Of a DNA stretch of 31,389 bases, positions 1 to 6,024 are shown in pieces (position 1 is the first letter of the stretch; each line of letters opens with the position of its first letter). The notes beneath the pieces are model-generated. The model was not told the origin of the DNA. It did not search any database and saw nothing but the letters and a program-made list of their open reading frames with translations. Origin of the DNA: Ruminococcaceae bacterium UBA1375. GTDB lineage: Bacteria > Bacillota > Clostridia > Oscillospirales > Ruminococcaceae. The DNA lies in contig DBRF01000001.1 in the NCBI GenBank assembly GCA_002305795.1, forward strand, positions 22,899-54,287, given 5' to 3'. Made by a program: the position numbers and the translations under genes.

Positions 1-23
1 TGTTTCATAGATACGACTGCCAT
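1..23 (-). CDS. rpsB: 30S ribosomal protein S2, N-terminal start only
   Basis: Only seven complete codons are in the window, reading leftward from an ATG at 23: MAVVSMK, followed by CA, which suits a Gln codon. MAVVSMKQ is the characteristic start of bacterial ribosomal protein S2. A strong AGGAGG lies at 32-37, nine bases before the ATG. The sequenced part is too short for domain evidence, so the call rests on the N-terminal signature together with the strong promoter and folded leader upstream, which fit a ribosomal-protein gene. The rest of the gene is off the left edge. Confidence 0.8.
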
Positions 24-40
24 TGAAATTTTCCTCCTAA

Positions 41-126
41 AATCATTTGGTTCATTCCTCTACCCGTAGACGGGGCTTCGCCAAAGGCGCACCGGGCCCC
101 GCCGCCTACAGGGTATGCGTAATGCT
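41..126 (-). promoter_or_regulatory. Structured 5' leader of rpsB (candidate S2 autoregulatory leader)
   Basis: The leader transcript folds into stacked helices: CCCGTAG at 63-69 pairs with CTACAGGG at 106-113 (one bulge), CGGGGC at 71-76 with GCCCCG at 96-101, and CGCC at 79-82 with GGCG at 86-89 around an AAA loop. Leaders upstream of rpsB that bind S2 are known in Firmicutes. That this one does so is inference from position and fold. Confidence 0.55.
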
Positions 127-131
127 ATGGT

Positions 132-160
132 ATTATAGCACAATTCCCGCCGGGATGCAA
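132..160 (-). promoter_or_regulatory. Sigma-A promoter of rpsB
   Basis: On the minus strand TTGCAT (160-155) and TATAAT (137-132) are separated by exactly 17 bases. Transcription would start near 125, just before the folded leader. Confidence 0.75.
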
Positions 161-357
161 GTATTTTTTTCCTTTTTTGGCCTTCTTTCTTTCCCGAAGA
201 TGTGTCCTAAAAGGGACATCCCGGATGGTATCCTGATCCTAAATTCCTTTCTTCTCACCGGAAACGGAGAGAAACACCACATTTTTCCCGCTTCATCCAT
301 AGAATGCGGATTATTCTATGCAATATGCAAGACTGTTACTCATATTGTAGGAAATGC
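161..357. other. Intergenic region between divergent rpsB and XRE promoters
   Basis: About 200 bases, T-rich near the rpsB side. An open frame at 47-370 runs through it and across the rpsB leader and promoter, has no ribosome-binding site and is not convincing. I see no gene here. Confidence 0.5.
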
Positions 358-386
358 TTGTCATTTTTAAGCGGATTGTGTAAAAT
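358..386 (+). promoter_or_regulatory. Promoter of the XRE regulator gene
   Basis: TTGTCA (358-363) and TAAAAT (381-386) with a 17-base spacer, followed by an AAGGAGGG site at 417-424 and the ATG at 430. Confidence 0.7.
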
Positions 387-429
387 ATAAGAAAGGAATT
401 AAATTACAGGGACATAAAGGAGGGTACCC

Positions 430-786
430 ATGAAATTTGGCACGGTTCTGCGCAAGCTCATTGAAGAGCATGGTATCACCCAAAAAAGTCTGGCTGCGAA
501 ATTAAATCTTGCGCCTTCTACCTTGGGCAGCTATGTACAAAATACCAGAGAGCCGGATTTTGAATTGCTCAAAAAAATCGCATCTTACTTTCAGGTAACC
601 ACAGATTATCTTTTGGATTACCGCAGTGATGCGGGAAAAAGCACCCAGGAAGACGAGCTGCTTCAGGTGTTCCGTTTGCTGACACCAAAGCAGCAGGCGG
701 TCTATCTGGAGCAGGGAAAAGCCTTCATTCGTCTGGGGGGACAAGATAAACAAGATGTCACCCCCCCCCCCCGAAAACAACCTTAA
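430..786 (+). CDS. XRE-family helix-turn-helix regulator with C-terminal poly-C tract
   Basis: 118 aa. Residues 1-65 form a Cro/C1-type HTH: MKFGTVLRKLIEEHGITQKSLA, then STLGSYVQNTREPDFELLKKIASYF, the usual five-helix DNA-binding unit that ends in a TTDYLL motif. Residues 70-105 are helical and probably mediate dimerisation. The start is fixed by AAGGAGGG at 417-424. The last codons contain a run of 12 C (761-772), so the C-terminus depends on tract length: 12 C gives a tail ending RKQP; 11 C would give ENNLKTR; 10 or 13 C would run on to a stop near 812. The gene stands alone and ends before a bidirectional terminator. Its target operator is unknown; such proteins often regulate nearby genes or themselves. 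Confidence 0.85.
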   Translation: MKFGTVLRKLIEEHGITQKSLAAKLNLAPSTLGSYVQNTREPDFELLKKIASYFQVTTDYLLDYRSDAGKSTQEDELLQVFRLLTPKQQAVYLEQGKAFIRLGGQDKQDVTPPPRKQP

Positions 787-821
787 AACTCGATGAATTC
801 CAGAAACTCTAATGAAAGCAA

Positions 822-850
822 AGACCCGGCGTTTTTCCAACGCCGGGTCT
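822..850. terminator. Bidirectional terminator between XRE gene and citrate synthase
   Basis: Perfect 10-bp stem AGACCCGGCG (822-831) / CGCCGGGTCT (841-850) with a 9-base loop, followed by T-rich sequence on the plus strand and a moderately T-rich stretch on the minus strand. It separates two convergent genes. Confidence 0.8.
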
Positions 851-857
851 GATTCAT

Positions 858-2237
858 TTATTTTTCCGTTTCATCCCGCTGCGCCATAGAACAATATTCC
901 TTTCTGGGGCAGACGTTCATGTAAGACGGACGGATAATCTTGCTCCGATTGGACAGTTCCTCCAACCGGTGAGCACTCCATCCGGCGATTCGAGCAATGG
1001 CAAAGATTGGGGTGTACAGCTCCAAAGGCAGATCCAGCATCCGGTACACAAAGCCGCTGTAAAAGTCCACGTTGGCGGAAACCCCTTTGTAGATTTTCCG
1101 CTCCTTGGCGATGACCTGAGGCGCCAGCCGCTCCACGTTTTCGTACAGCTGATATTCCTTTTGCAGTCCCTTTTCGTCGGAGAGTTTCTTCACAAACCGC
1201 TTAAACACCCCGGCACGGGGGTCGGACAGGCTGTACACAGCGTGGCCCATGCCGTAGATCAAACCGGCGTGGTCAAAGGCTTCTTTGTGGAGCAGCCGAG
1301 TCAGATAGGCGCTGACCTGGTCGTCGTCATTCCAGTCCTCCACCTGCTGCTTCATCTCGTCAAACATCTGCACTACCTTCAGGTTGGCGCCGCCGTGACG
1401 GGGACCTTTCAGGGAGCCCAGCGCCGCCGCAATCACCGAATAGGTGTCAGTGCCGGAGCTGGTTACTACATGGGTGGTGAAGGAAGAGTTGTTGCCGCCG
1501 CCGTGTTCCGCATGGAGCACCAAAGCGATGTCCAGCAGCCGGGCTTCCAGCTTGGTGTAGCTGTGATCCGGGCGGAGACAGTAGAGAATATTTTCCGCCG
1601 TGCTCAGCTGGGGCTGGGGCTGGTGGATAAACAGGCTCTGTCCGCAGACGTAGTGGTTGTAGGCCTGATAGCCGTACACCGACAACATGGGGAACAGGGC
1701 AATCAGCTCCAAACACTGCCGCAGCACGTTGGGCAGGGAAATGTCGTTGGCGTTGTCATCGTAAGAATACAGAGTCAGCACACTCCGGGCCAGGGTGTTC
1801 ATCATGTCCGGACTGGGCGCTTTCATAATAATGTCCCGGACGAAACTGGTGGGCAGGGTGCGGTAGCTGGCCAAAACGTCCTCAAATTCTTCCAGCTGGT
1901 GTTTGGTGGGCATTTTGCCAAAAATCAGCAGGTAAGCGGTTTCTTCAAAGCCAAACCGATCCTCCTGCACAAAGCCGTTGACAATATCTTCTACGTCATA
2001 GCCCCGGTAATAGAGCTTTCCGTCACAAGGCACCGATTTCCCGTCCACTATTTTGCTGGAACAAATCTCTGAAATGTTGGTTAAACCGGTGAGGACGCCT
2101 TTTCCGTTCAGGTCCCGCAGGCCCCGTTTCACGTCGTACTGCCGGTAAAGCTCCTCACTGATGGACTGGCCGATACTGGAGGCTTCAAATAAATCCATGA
2201 TTTCATCCATGGTTTTTTTCGGGGTTTGATTCAGCAT
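858..2237 (-). CDS. gltA: Citrate synthase
   Basis: 459 aa. Condenses acetyl-CoA and oxaloacetate to citrate in the cytoplasm, first step of the oxidative TCA branch; in anaerobic Clostridia it mainly feeds 2-oxoglutarate and glutamate synthesis. The three catalytic positions of the family are visible: H245 in LHAEHGGGN, H332 in GMGHAVYS and D391 in NVDFYSGF, plus the substrate-binding GPRHGGAN around H281. The N-terminal 50 residues are a helical extension longer than in E. coli GltA, common in clostridial forms. ATG at 2237 follows an AAGGAGGA site. A TATAAT lies at 2305-2300, but I see no clear -35. Monocistronic; no aconitase or isocitrate dehydrogenase in the window. Confidence 0.95.
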   Translation of the reverse strand: MLNQTPKKTMDEIMDLFEASSIGQSISEELYRQYDVKRGLRDLNGKGVLTGLTNISEICSSKIVDGKSVPCDGKLYYRGYDVEDIVNGFVQEDRFGFEETAYLLIFGKMPTKHQLEEFEDVLASYRTLPTSFVRDIIMKAPSPDMMNTLARSVLTLYSYDDNANDISLPNVLRQCLELIALFPMLSVYGYQAYNHYVCGQSLFIHQPQPQLSTAENILYCLRPDHSYTKLEARLLDIALVLHAEHGGGNNSSFTTHVVTSSGTDTYSVIAAALGSLKGPRHGGANLKVVQMFDEMKQQVEDWNDDDQVSAYLTRLLHKEAFDHAGLIYGMGHAVYSLSDPRAGVFKRFVKKLSDEKGLQKEYQLYENVERLAPQVIAKERKIYKGVSANVDFYSGFVYRMLDLPLELYTPIFAIARIAGWSAHRLEELSNRSKIIRPSYMNVCPRKEYCSMAQRDETEK

Positions 2238-2384
2238 CGTATTCCTCCTTCTTAATTTTATGGCCGCTGGGCAGGCAAAAAACTTCAGCGATTACAATTA
2301 TTATAACAAAATTTCATGAACAGCATATCCAAAAACTTTGAATAAATTGTGATAGCCCTCTGCCTTTAGCAAGCCGAATATTTG

Positions 2385-2426
2385 AAAAAAATTCAGGATC
2401 CCAGGCAACATTCCAAGGACCCTGAA
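2385..2426 (-). terminator. Terminator of the GH13/membrane-protein transcript
   Basis: On the minus strand a 10-bp stem (2426-2417 with 2401-2392, one G-T pair) is followed directly by seven T (2391-2385). It lies 10 bases after the small membrane gene stop. Confidence 0.8.
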
Positions 2427-2435
2427 GGGATACGG

Positions 2436-2744
2436 TTAAGGAAGTTTTGTATTCAACTGACCCAGCTCTTCCTTGATGGTGCGGTTTTGGGCGTCTTGGG
2501 AAAATTTTTCTTCCCTGCTCCGGCGCTTATCCAGGTACTTGAGCAGGATAAACCCAATCAAAAACGCAGCCTGTACTCCAAAGCTGAAATAGGCCCACCA
2601 GGCATCCTCCATCAGATACCCCATCATGGTGCAGGGGGCCCAAACCGCCAGCAGCAGCCGGTACGCCTTGGGCTCACACCAAAAGCGAAACAGGAAAAAC
2701 CCGGCGGCAATGATAACAAACATCGTGTGATAGGGCAATGACAT
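2436..2744 (-). CDS. Small integral membrane protein of unknown function
   Basis: 102 aa from ATG 2744; the frame can be extended to a GTG at 2753, but AGGTG sits six bases before 2744, so the ATG is preferred. Three hydrophobic segments: residues ~5-20 (MFVIIAAGFFLFRFW), ~27-45 and ~52-68 (FSFGVQAAFLIGFILLKYL), then a charged cytoplasmic tail rich in R/K/E. I do not recognise the family. It follows the GH13 gene by 51 bases on the same strand and ends at a shared terminator, so it is probably co-transcribed. A link to sugar metabolism is not shown by the sequence. Confidence 0.7.
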   Translation of the reverse strand: MSLPYHTMFVIIAAGFFLFRFWCEPKAYRLLLAVWAPCTMMGYLMEDAWWAYFSFGVQAAFLIGFILLKYLDKRRSREEKFSQDAQNRTIKEELGQLNTKLP

Positions 2745-2795
2745 GAAAGACACCTGACCTTACTGGAAAATAACAAAACTCTCTGTGGGCGGGAC

Positions 2796-4382
2796 TCACT
2801 CTTCTACCGGACGGGCGGGACGATAAAGCAGCAGCAAGCCGGTTTCCCGGTCCACATTCACCACCCGCTCCTTCCAGGTGCAAACGCCGCCTAACTGATA
2901 CAGCACCTGCACTTCCTCCTCCATCCAGGGAAGGGTGTATTCCACGCTGTGGTTGGAGGGGTTGAGGATGACGATAATGTCCTCCTCTTCATTCTTGCGG
3001 CGGTACACCAAAGGATAGGGCTCCACCCGTCCCGCCAAAAACTCCACCGGGGCGTTGCTTTGCAGCACCGGATGGGCCAGGCGCAGGTTAATCAGCTTCT
3101 GCACCGTGTGGTACAAAGAACCGGGCGCCACCTGCTGGCTCTGCACTGTGGGGCGGAAGGGGTTGGGGTCGATGGGAAGATAGAGCTCCTCCGGGGAGGC
3201 AGTGGAAAATCCGGCGTTGACCCCATTGTCCCACTGCATGGGGGTACGGGAACCGGTGCGGTGGTAGCCTCCCTCTTTGGAGGGCAGACCTTCCTGATAG
3301 CGCATGCCGATTTCGTCTCCATAGTAAATAAAGGGAGCGCCGGGCATGGTGAGCAAAAACAGGAACGCCAGCTTGCACTCTTCTTCATCCAGGAAATAGG
3401 AGATGCGTTCCATATCGTGGTTGCCGCTGGGCAGGCAGATCAAGCCCTGTCCCCCGCATTCCCGAATAAATTCCTCATACCGGCTCAGGAAAGTGCCGAT
3501 CTCCCCAGTGCCTTTCCGGGAGAAATAGGGGGAATCGGAGCGGAACAGTTCCCAGTACCGGGAGGGGCCGAAGTGGAGCAGAAAGTCCATGTGGAAGCCT
3601 CCCCGCAGCGCCCGGCCGGGATTTCCCCATTCCGAAATCATGGCGGCATCGGGGTAGTTTTCGTCCAGGAAAGCCCGGACCTTCTGCCAAAGGCGGATGG
3701 TGGCTTCCTGGCCGGGATCGTTTTTCACCAAGCTTCCCGCCATGTCCACCCGGAACCCGTCACAGCCCATCTTCAGCCAGAAGTCCATCACCTGGATCAT
3801 GGCGTTGAGGGTAGCCTGGGCTTCGGGAGAATCGGAGGATTTCTGCCAGGGCTTTTCCGGGTCGGGGTTGGCAAAGCCGTAGTTTAAGGCAGGCTGGGTG
3901 GAGAAGAAATTCACCGCGCAGCTTCCGTTCCGGGCAGAGATGCCCCGCAGGCAGCCGGTGGTGTTTTCCACTCCGTTAAAGTCCTCCCAAATCGAATCGG
4001 TCCAGAGATAGCGGTGGGTGTACTCATTTTCTTCCGGCTTCATGGACTCCAAAAACCAAGGGTGCTCCACCGAGGTGTGGCCGGGGACCAAATCCAGAAT
4101 CAGCCGCATTTTCCGGCGGTGGACCTGCTCCAAAAGCTGTTTCATATCTTGATTGGTGCCGTACCGGGGAGCGATGCGGCAGTAGTTTTTTACATCATAT
4201 CCTGCATCCGCAAAGGGGGAATCAAAACAGGGGTTGAGCCAAATGGCGTTGCAGCCCAACTGCTGAATGTAGTCCAGGCGCTGGATAATACCCTGAAGAT
4301 CACCGATGCCGTCCCCGTTGCTGTCCTGGAAGGACTGGGGATAGATCTCATAAAAGATTGCGTTGTCAAGCCAATTAGGCAT
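2796..4382 (-). CDS. GH13 alpha-glucosidase / alpha-amylase family enzyme
   Basis: 528 aa, the usual length for single-domain GH13 oligosaccharide hydrolases. It would hydrolyse or transfer alpha-glucosidic bonds in malto- or isomalto-oligosaccharides. No signal peptide, so cytoplasmic. The (beta/alpha)8 motifs are visible in order: YEIYPQSFQDSNGDGIGD near the N-terminus, region I DLVPGH (97-102), nucleophile D213 in GFRVDM, acid/base E251 in MISEWG, and transition-state stabiliser D323 in GNHDMER. A beta-rich C-domain occupies the last ~90 residues. ATG at 4382 follows GAGGAGGT and a good promoter. Exact specificity (oligo-1,6-glucosidase, alpha-glucosidase, or trehalose-type) cannot be decided by eye. 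Confidence 0.9.
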   Translation of the reverse strand: MPNWLDNAIFYEIYPQSFQDSNGDGIGDLQGIIQRLDYIQQLGCNAIWLNPCFDSPFADAGYDVKNYCRIAPRYGTNQDMKQLLEQVHRRKMRLILDLVPGHTSVEHPWFLESMKPEENEYTHRYLWTDSIWEDFNGVENTTGCLRGISARNGSCAVNFFSTQPALNYGFANPDPEKPWQKSSDSPEAQATLNAMIQVMDFWLKMGCDGFRVDMAGSLVKNDPGQEATIRLWQKVRAFLDENYPDAAMISEWGNPGRALRGGFHMDFLLHFGPSRYWELFRSDSPYFSRKGTGEIGTFLSRYEEFIRECGGQGLICLPSGNHDMERISYFLDEEECKLAFLFLLTMPGAPFIYYGDEIGMRYQEGLPSKEGGYHRTGSRTPMQWDNGVNAGFSTASPEELYLPIDPNPFRPTVQSQQVAPGSLYHTVQKLINLRLAHPVLQSNAPVEFLAGRVEPYPLVYRRKNEEEDIIVILNPSNHSVEYTLPWMEEEVQVLYQLGGVCTWKERVVNVDRETGLLLLYRPARPVEE

Positions 4383-4411
4383 AAAAGAACCTCCTCTGTC
4401 ACTTTTCTTCT

Positions 4412-4440
4412 AGTATACCTGTTCGGTGTGCGGATTGCAA
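4412..4440 (-). promoter_or_regulatory. Promoter of the GH13 gene
   Basis: Minus strand TTGCAA (4440-4435), 17-base spacer, TATACT (4417-4412). It lies between the stop of the SLOG gene (4447) and the GH13 ATG (4382). Confidence 0.75.
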
Positions 4441-4446
4441 GCAAAA

Positions 4447-4834
4447 TTACGCAAAGGGGTCTTCCTGCCATTCCATGGGAAGGTAAGGGGTACCGTTGGG
4501 CCGGTAGACCCGAACCGGGGTGTTGGTTTTCCGGCACTGCTCCATCACATAGCGGGTACCCCGGGAAGCGCCGTCCCACACCGCCAGCACCAAATCCGCT
4601 TCCTTTACAATCTCCCGGTCCCGAATCAGGGGGGGCGCGCCGCCCGAACCTGCCGTAATCCGGCAGCAGCTCAATGCAGGTGATCCCCTTGCGCTGGGCA
4701 ATCTCCCAGGCCATCTGGTCCACTCCTCTGGCCCCGCCGGACACAATGGCCGTGCAGTCCTTAGGTACCAGCGCTTCCAGCCAGGACAGCCGGGACAGGT
4801 CCACCTCCCGGCTTCCCACAATGGCCACCTTCAT
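4447..4834 (-). pseudogene. SLOG/DUF2493-like (DprA-fold) protein, single-base frameshift
   Basis: From ATG 4834 (AAGGAAGGA upstream) the protein reads MKVAIVGSRE, then TAIVSGGARGVDQMAWEIA, the Rossmann-like nucleotide-binding start of the SLOG/DprA superfamily. After YGRFGR the frame is lost at a run of seven G (4629-4635 region on the plus strand, C on the coding strand). The other frame continues with PLIRDREIVKEADLVLAVWDG and SRGTRYVMEQCRK, the expected C-terminal half of this family, to a stop at 4447. Removing one C restores a ~128-aa protein. Either a real inactivating mutation, phase variation, or a homopolymer sequencing error. Proteins of this family are thought to bind nucleotides or their derivatives; the specific role is unknown. 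Confidence 0.8.
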
Positions 4835-4865
4835 GGTATCCTTCCTTTCTTCCGGGTTTTCCATA

Positions 4866-4894
4866 AGAAAAACGGACCTGAACAAGCAGGTCCG
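4866..4894 (-). terminator. Terminator of the transaldolase-like gene
   Basis: Stem CGGACCTG (4873-4880) / CAGGTCCG (4887-4894) with a 6-base loop; on the minus strand it is followed by TTTTTCTT. It lies 20 bases after the stop at 4914, so the SLOG gene would depend on read-through or its own promoter. Confidence 0.85.
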
Positions 4895-4913
4895 CTTTGA
4901 AAAACAAGGTGGA

Positions 4914-5567
4914 TTATTCGCCAAACACCGCTTTGTAGTCCTTCTGGAACTTGTCGATGCCCTGATCGGTCAGGGGGTGCTTGATCATCTGCATCAGCAC
5001 TTTGTAGGGAACGGTGGCGATGTCAGCGCCGGCAGCTGCGCAGTCGATCACATGGATGGGGTTGCGCACACTGGCGGAGATGATCTGGCAGTCGATGTCA
5101 TGCACCGCAAAGATCTCGGCAATGGAGCGGATCAGGTCGATGCCGGGCATGGAAATATCATCCAAACGGCCCAGGAAGGGGGAAACATAGGTGGCTCCGG
5201 CGCGGGCGGCCAGCAGAGCCTGGGCGGCGCTGAACACCAGGGTCACATTGGTCTTGATGCCTTCGGAATGCAGCACCTTGACTGCCTTCAAGCCTTCGGC
5301 GGTCATGGGGATTTTCACTACCATGTTGGGGTGGATGGCAGCAATTTCCCGGCCTTCTTTAATCATGCCGGCAGCGTCGGTGGTGGTGGCTTTCACTTCG
5401 CCGCTGATGGGACCGTCTACGATGCTGGTGATTTCCTTGATGACTTCGTTGAAGTCACGGCCTTCCTTGGCAATCAGGGAAGGGTTGGTGGTTACGCCGC
5501 AGATAATGCCCATGTCATTGGCTTCACGGATTTCATTTACGTCCGCAGTGTCAATAAAAAATCTCAT
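4914..5567 (-). CDS. fsa: Fructose-6-phosphate aldolase / small transaldolase (FSA/TalC type)
   Basis: 217 aa, the length of the short transaldolase subfamily. Class I aldolase with the Schiff-base lysine K85 in VVKIPMT, D6 in FIDTAD, and TTNPSL (26-31). Family members either transfer dihydroxyacetone in the pentose phosphate pathway or cleave fructose 6-phosphate. In Clostridia lacking long transaldolase the short type usually serves as transaldolase; which activity holds here is inference. Cytoplasmic, probably decameric like relatives. ATG at 5567 follows AGGAGGA, with an excellent promoter upstream and a terminator downstream, so it is a single-gene transcript. Confidence 0.92.
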   Translation of the reverse strand: MRFFIDTADVNEIREANDMGIICGVTTNPSLIAKEGRDFNEVIKEITSIVDGPISGEVKATTTDAAGMIKEGREIAAIHPNMVVKIPMTAEGLKAVKVLHSEGIKTNVTLVFSAAQALLAARAGATYVSPFLGRLDDISMPGIDLIRSIAEIFAVHDIDCQIISASVRNPIHVIDCAAAGADIATVPYKVLMQMIKHPLTDQGIDKFQKDYKAVFGE

Positions 5568-5623
5568 TGTTCGGTTCCTCCTGTTTTTTAAGCCGTGGCA
5601 GTACCAAAGCTGAATGTAACTTT

Positions 5624-5652
5624 ATTATAGTACCTTTGGAGCCATTCGTCAA
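5624..5652 (-). promoter_or_regulatory. Promoter of the transaldolase-like gene
   Basis: Minus strand TTGACG (5652-5647), 17-base spacer, TATAAT (5629-5624). Confidence 0.85.
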
Positions 5653-5727
5653 GTAAAAGGAAGGATTTCGTGAAAATTTTATCCAATACTTACAATCGCT
5701 CCGGGAATTTGTTTCCAAACAGCAAAA

Positions 5728-5749
5728 GCGGCCCTCCTGAGAGAGCCGC
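5728..5749 (-). terminator. Probable terminator hairpin downstream of the flavodiiron gene
   Basis: Nine-position stem with one mismatch, GCGGC-C-CTC (5728-5736) / GAG-A-GCCGC (5741-5749), loop CTGA. On the minus strand it is followed by TTTTGC and further T-rich sequence. It lies about 275 bases after the fprA stop, beyond the repeat element. Confidence 0.5.
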
Positions 5750-5788
5750 CCAGCTTGTCGAAAAAGGTTCCAGATGTTTCCGGATTGA

Positions 5789-5818
5789 CCCGCCCTCGGC
5801 TCTACGCCGTTGGGCGGG
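5789..5818. other. Strong intergenic hairpin
   Basis: CCCGCCC (5789-5795) pairs with GGGCGGG (5812-5818), and inside it CGGC (5797-5800) with GCCG (5806-5809) around TCTAC. No T-tract follows on either strand, so it is not an obvious terminator. No gene in this interval; an open frame at 5551-5841 lacks a ribosome-binding site and covers a promoter. Confidence 0.6.
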
Positions 5819-5896
5819 CGGATTCCAAAAGAAGGTTCCACTACGGGCCGAAAAACATCAGATGGGTGTAAAGGGGAAAGGATGAAAGATTTACTG

Positions 5897-6021
5897 TGCA
5901 GGGGCGTTGCCCCTTAGAATCCACTGCGTGGGATTCGTATCCACTGCGTGGGATTCGACCCCACCAGTTTTTTGTAGAAAAGCGAAACAAACCTTCGGTG
6001 TGTTTCTGACTAAAAACTTTT
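5897..6021 (-). repeat. Composite intergenic repeat, copy A (two 20-bp units)
   Basis: Contains a GGGGC-GTT-GCCCC hairpin (5901-5913), two perfect-period 20-bp units ATCCACTGCGTGGGATTCGT (5919-5938) and its near-copy (5939-5958), then a block around TTTCTGACTAAAAACTTTT (6003-6021). The same modules in the same order occur at 28250-28430. Both copies lie immediately after the stop of a minus-strand gene. Each 20-bp unit is itself a near-palindrome (GAATCCAC / GTGGGATTC). Confidence 0.85.
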
Positions 6022-6024
6022 ATG

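Noticed and set aside
47..370. 107-aa plus-strand open frame at the left end
   Set aside because: Lies across the rpsB leader and promoter and most of the divergent intergenic region, has no ribosome-binding site and no recognisable sequence.
969..2072. 367-aa open frame opposite citrate synthase
   Set aside because: Antisense shadow of a clearly conserved gene; composition reflects the GC-rich third positions of the real gene.
4190..4924. 244-aa minus-strand frame covering the SLOG start and the GH13 start
   Set aside because: It is the first half of the SLOG protein read past a frameshift into non-homologous sequence and then out of frame in GH13; annotated instead as a frameshifted gene.
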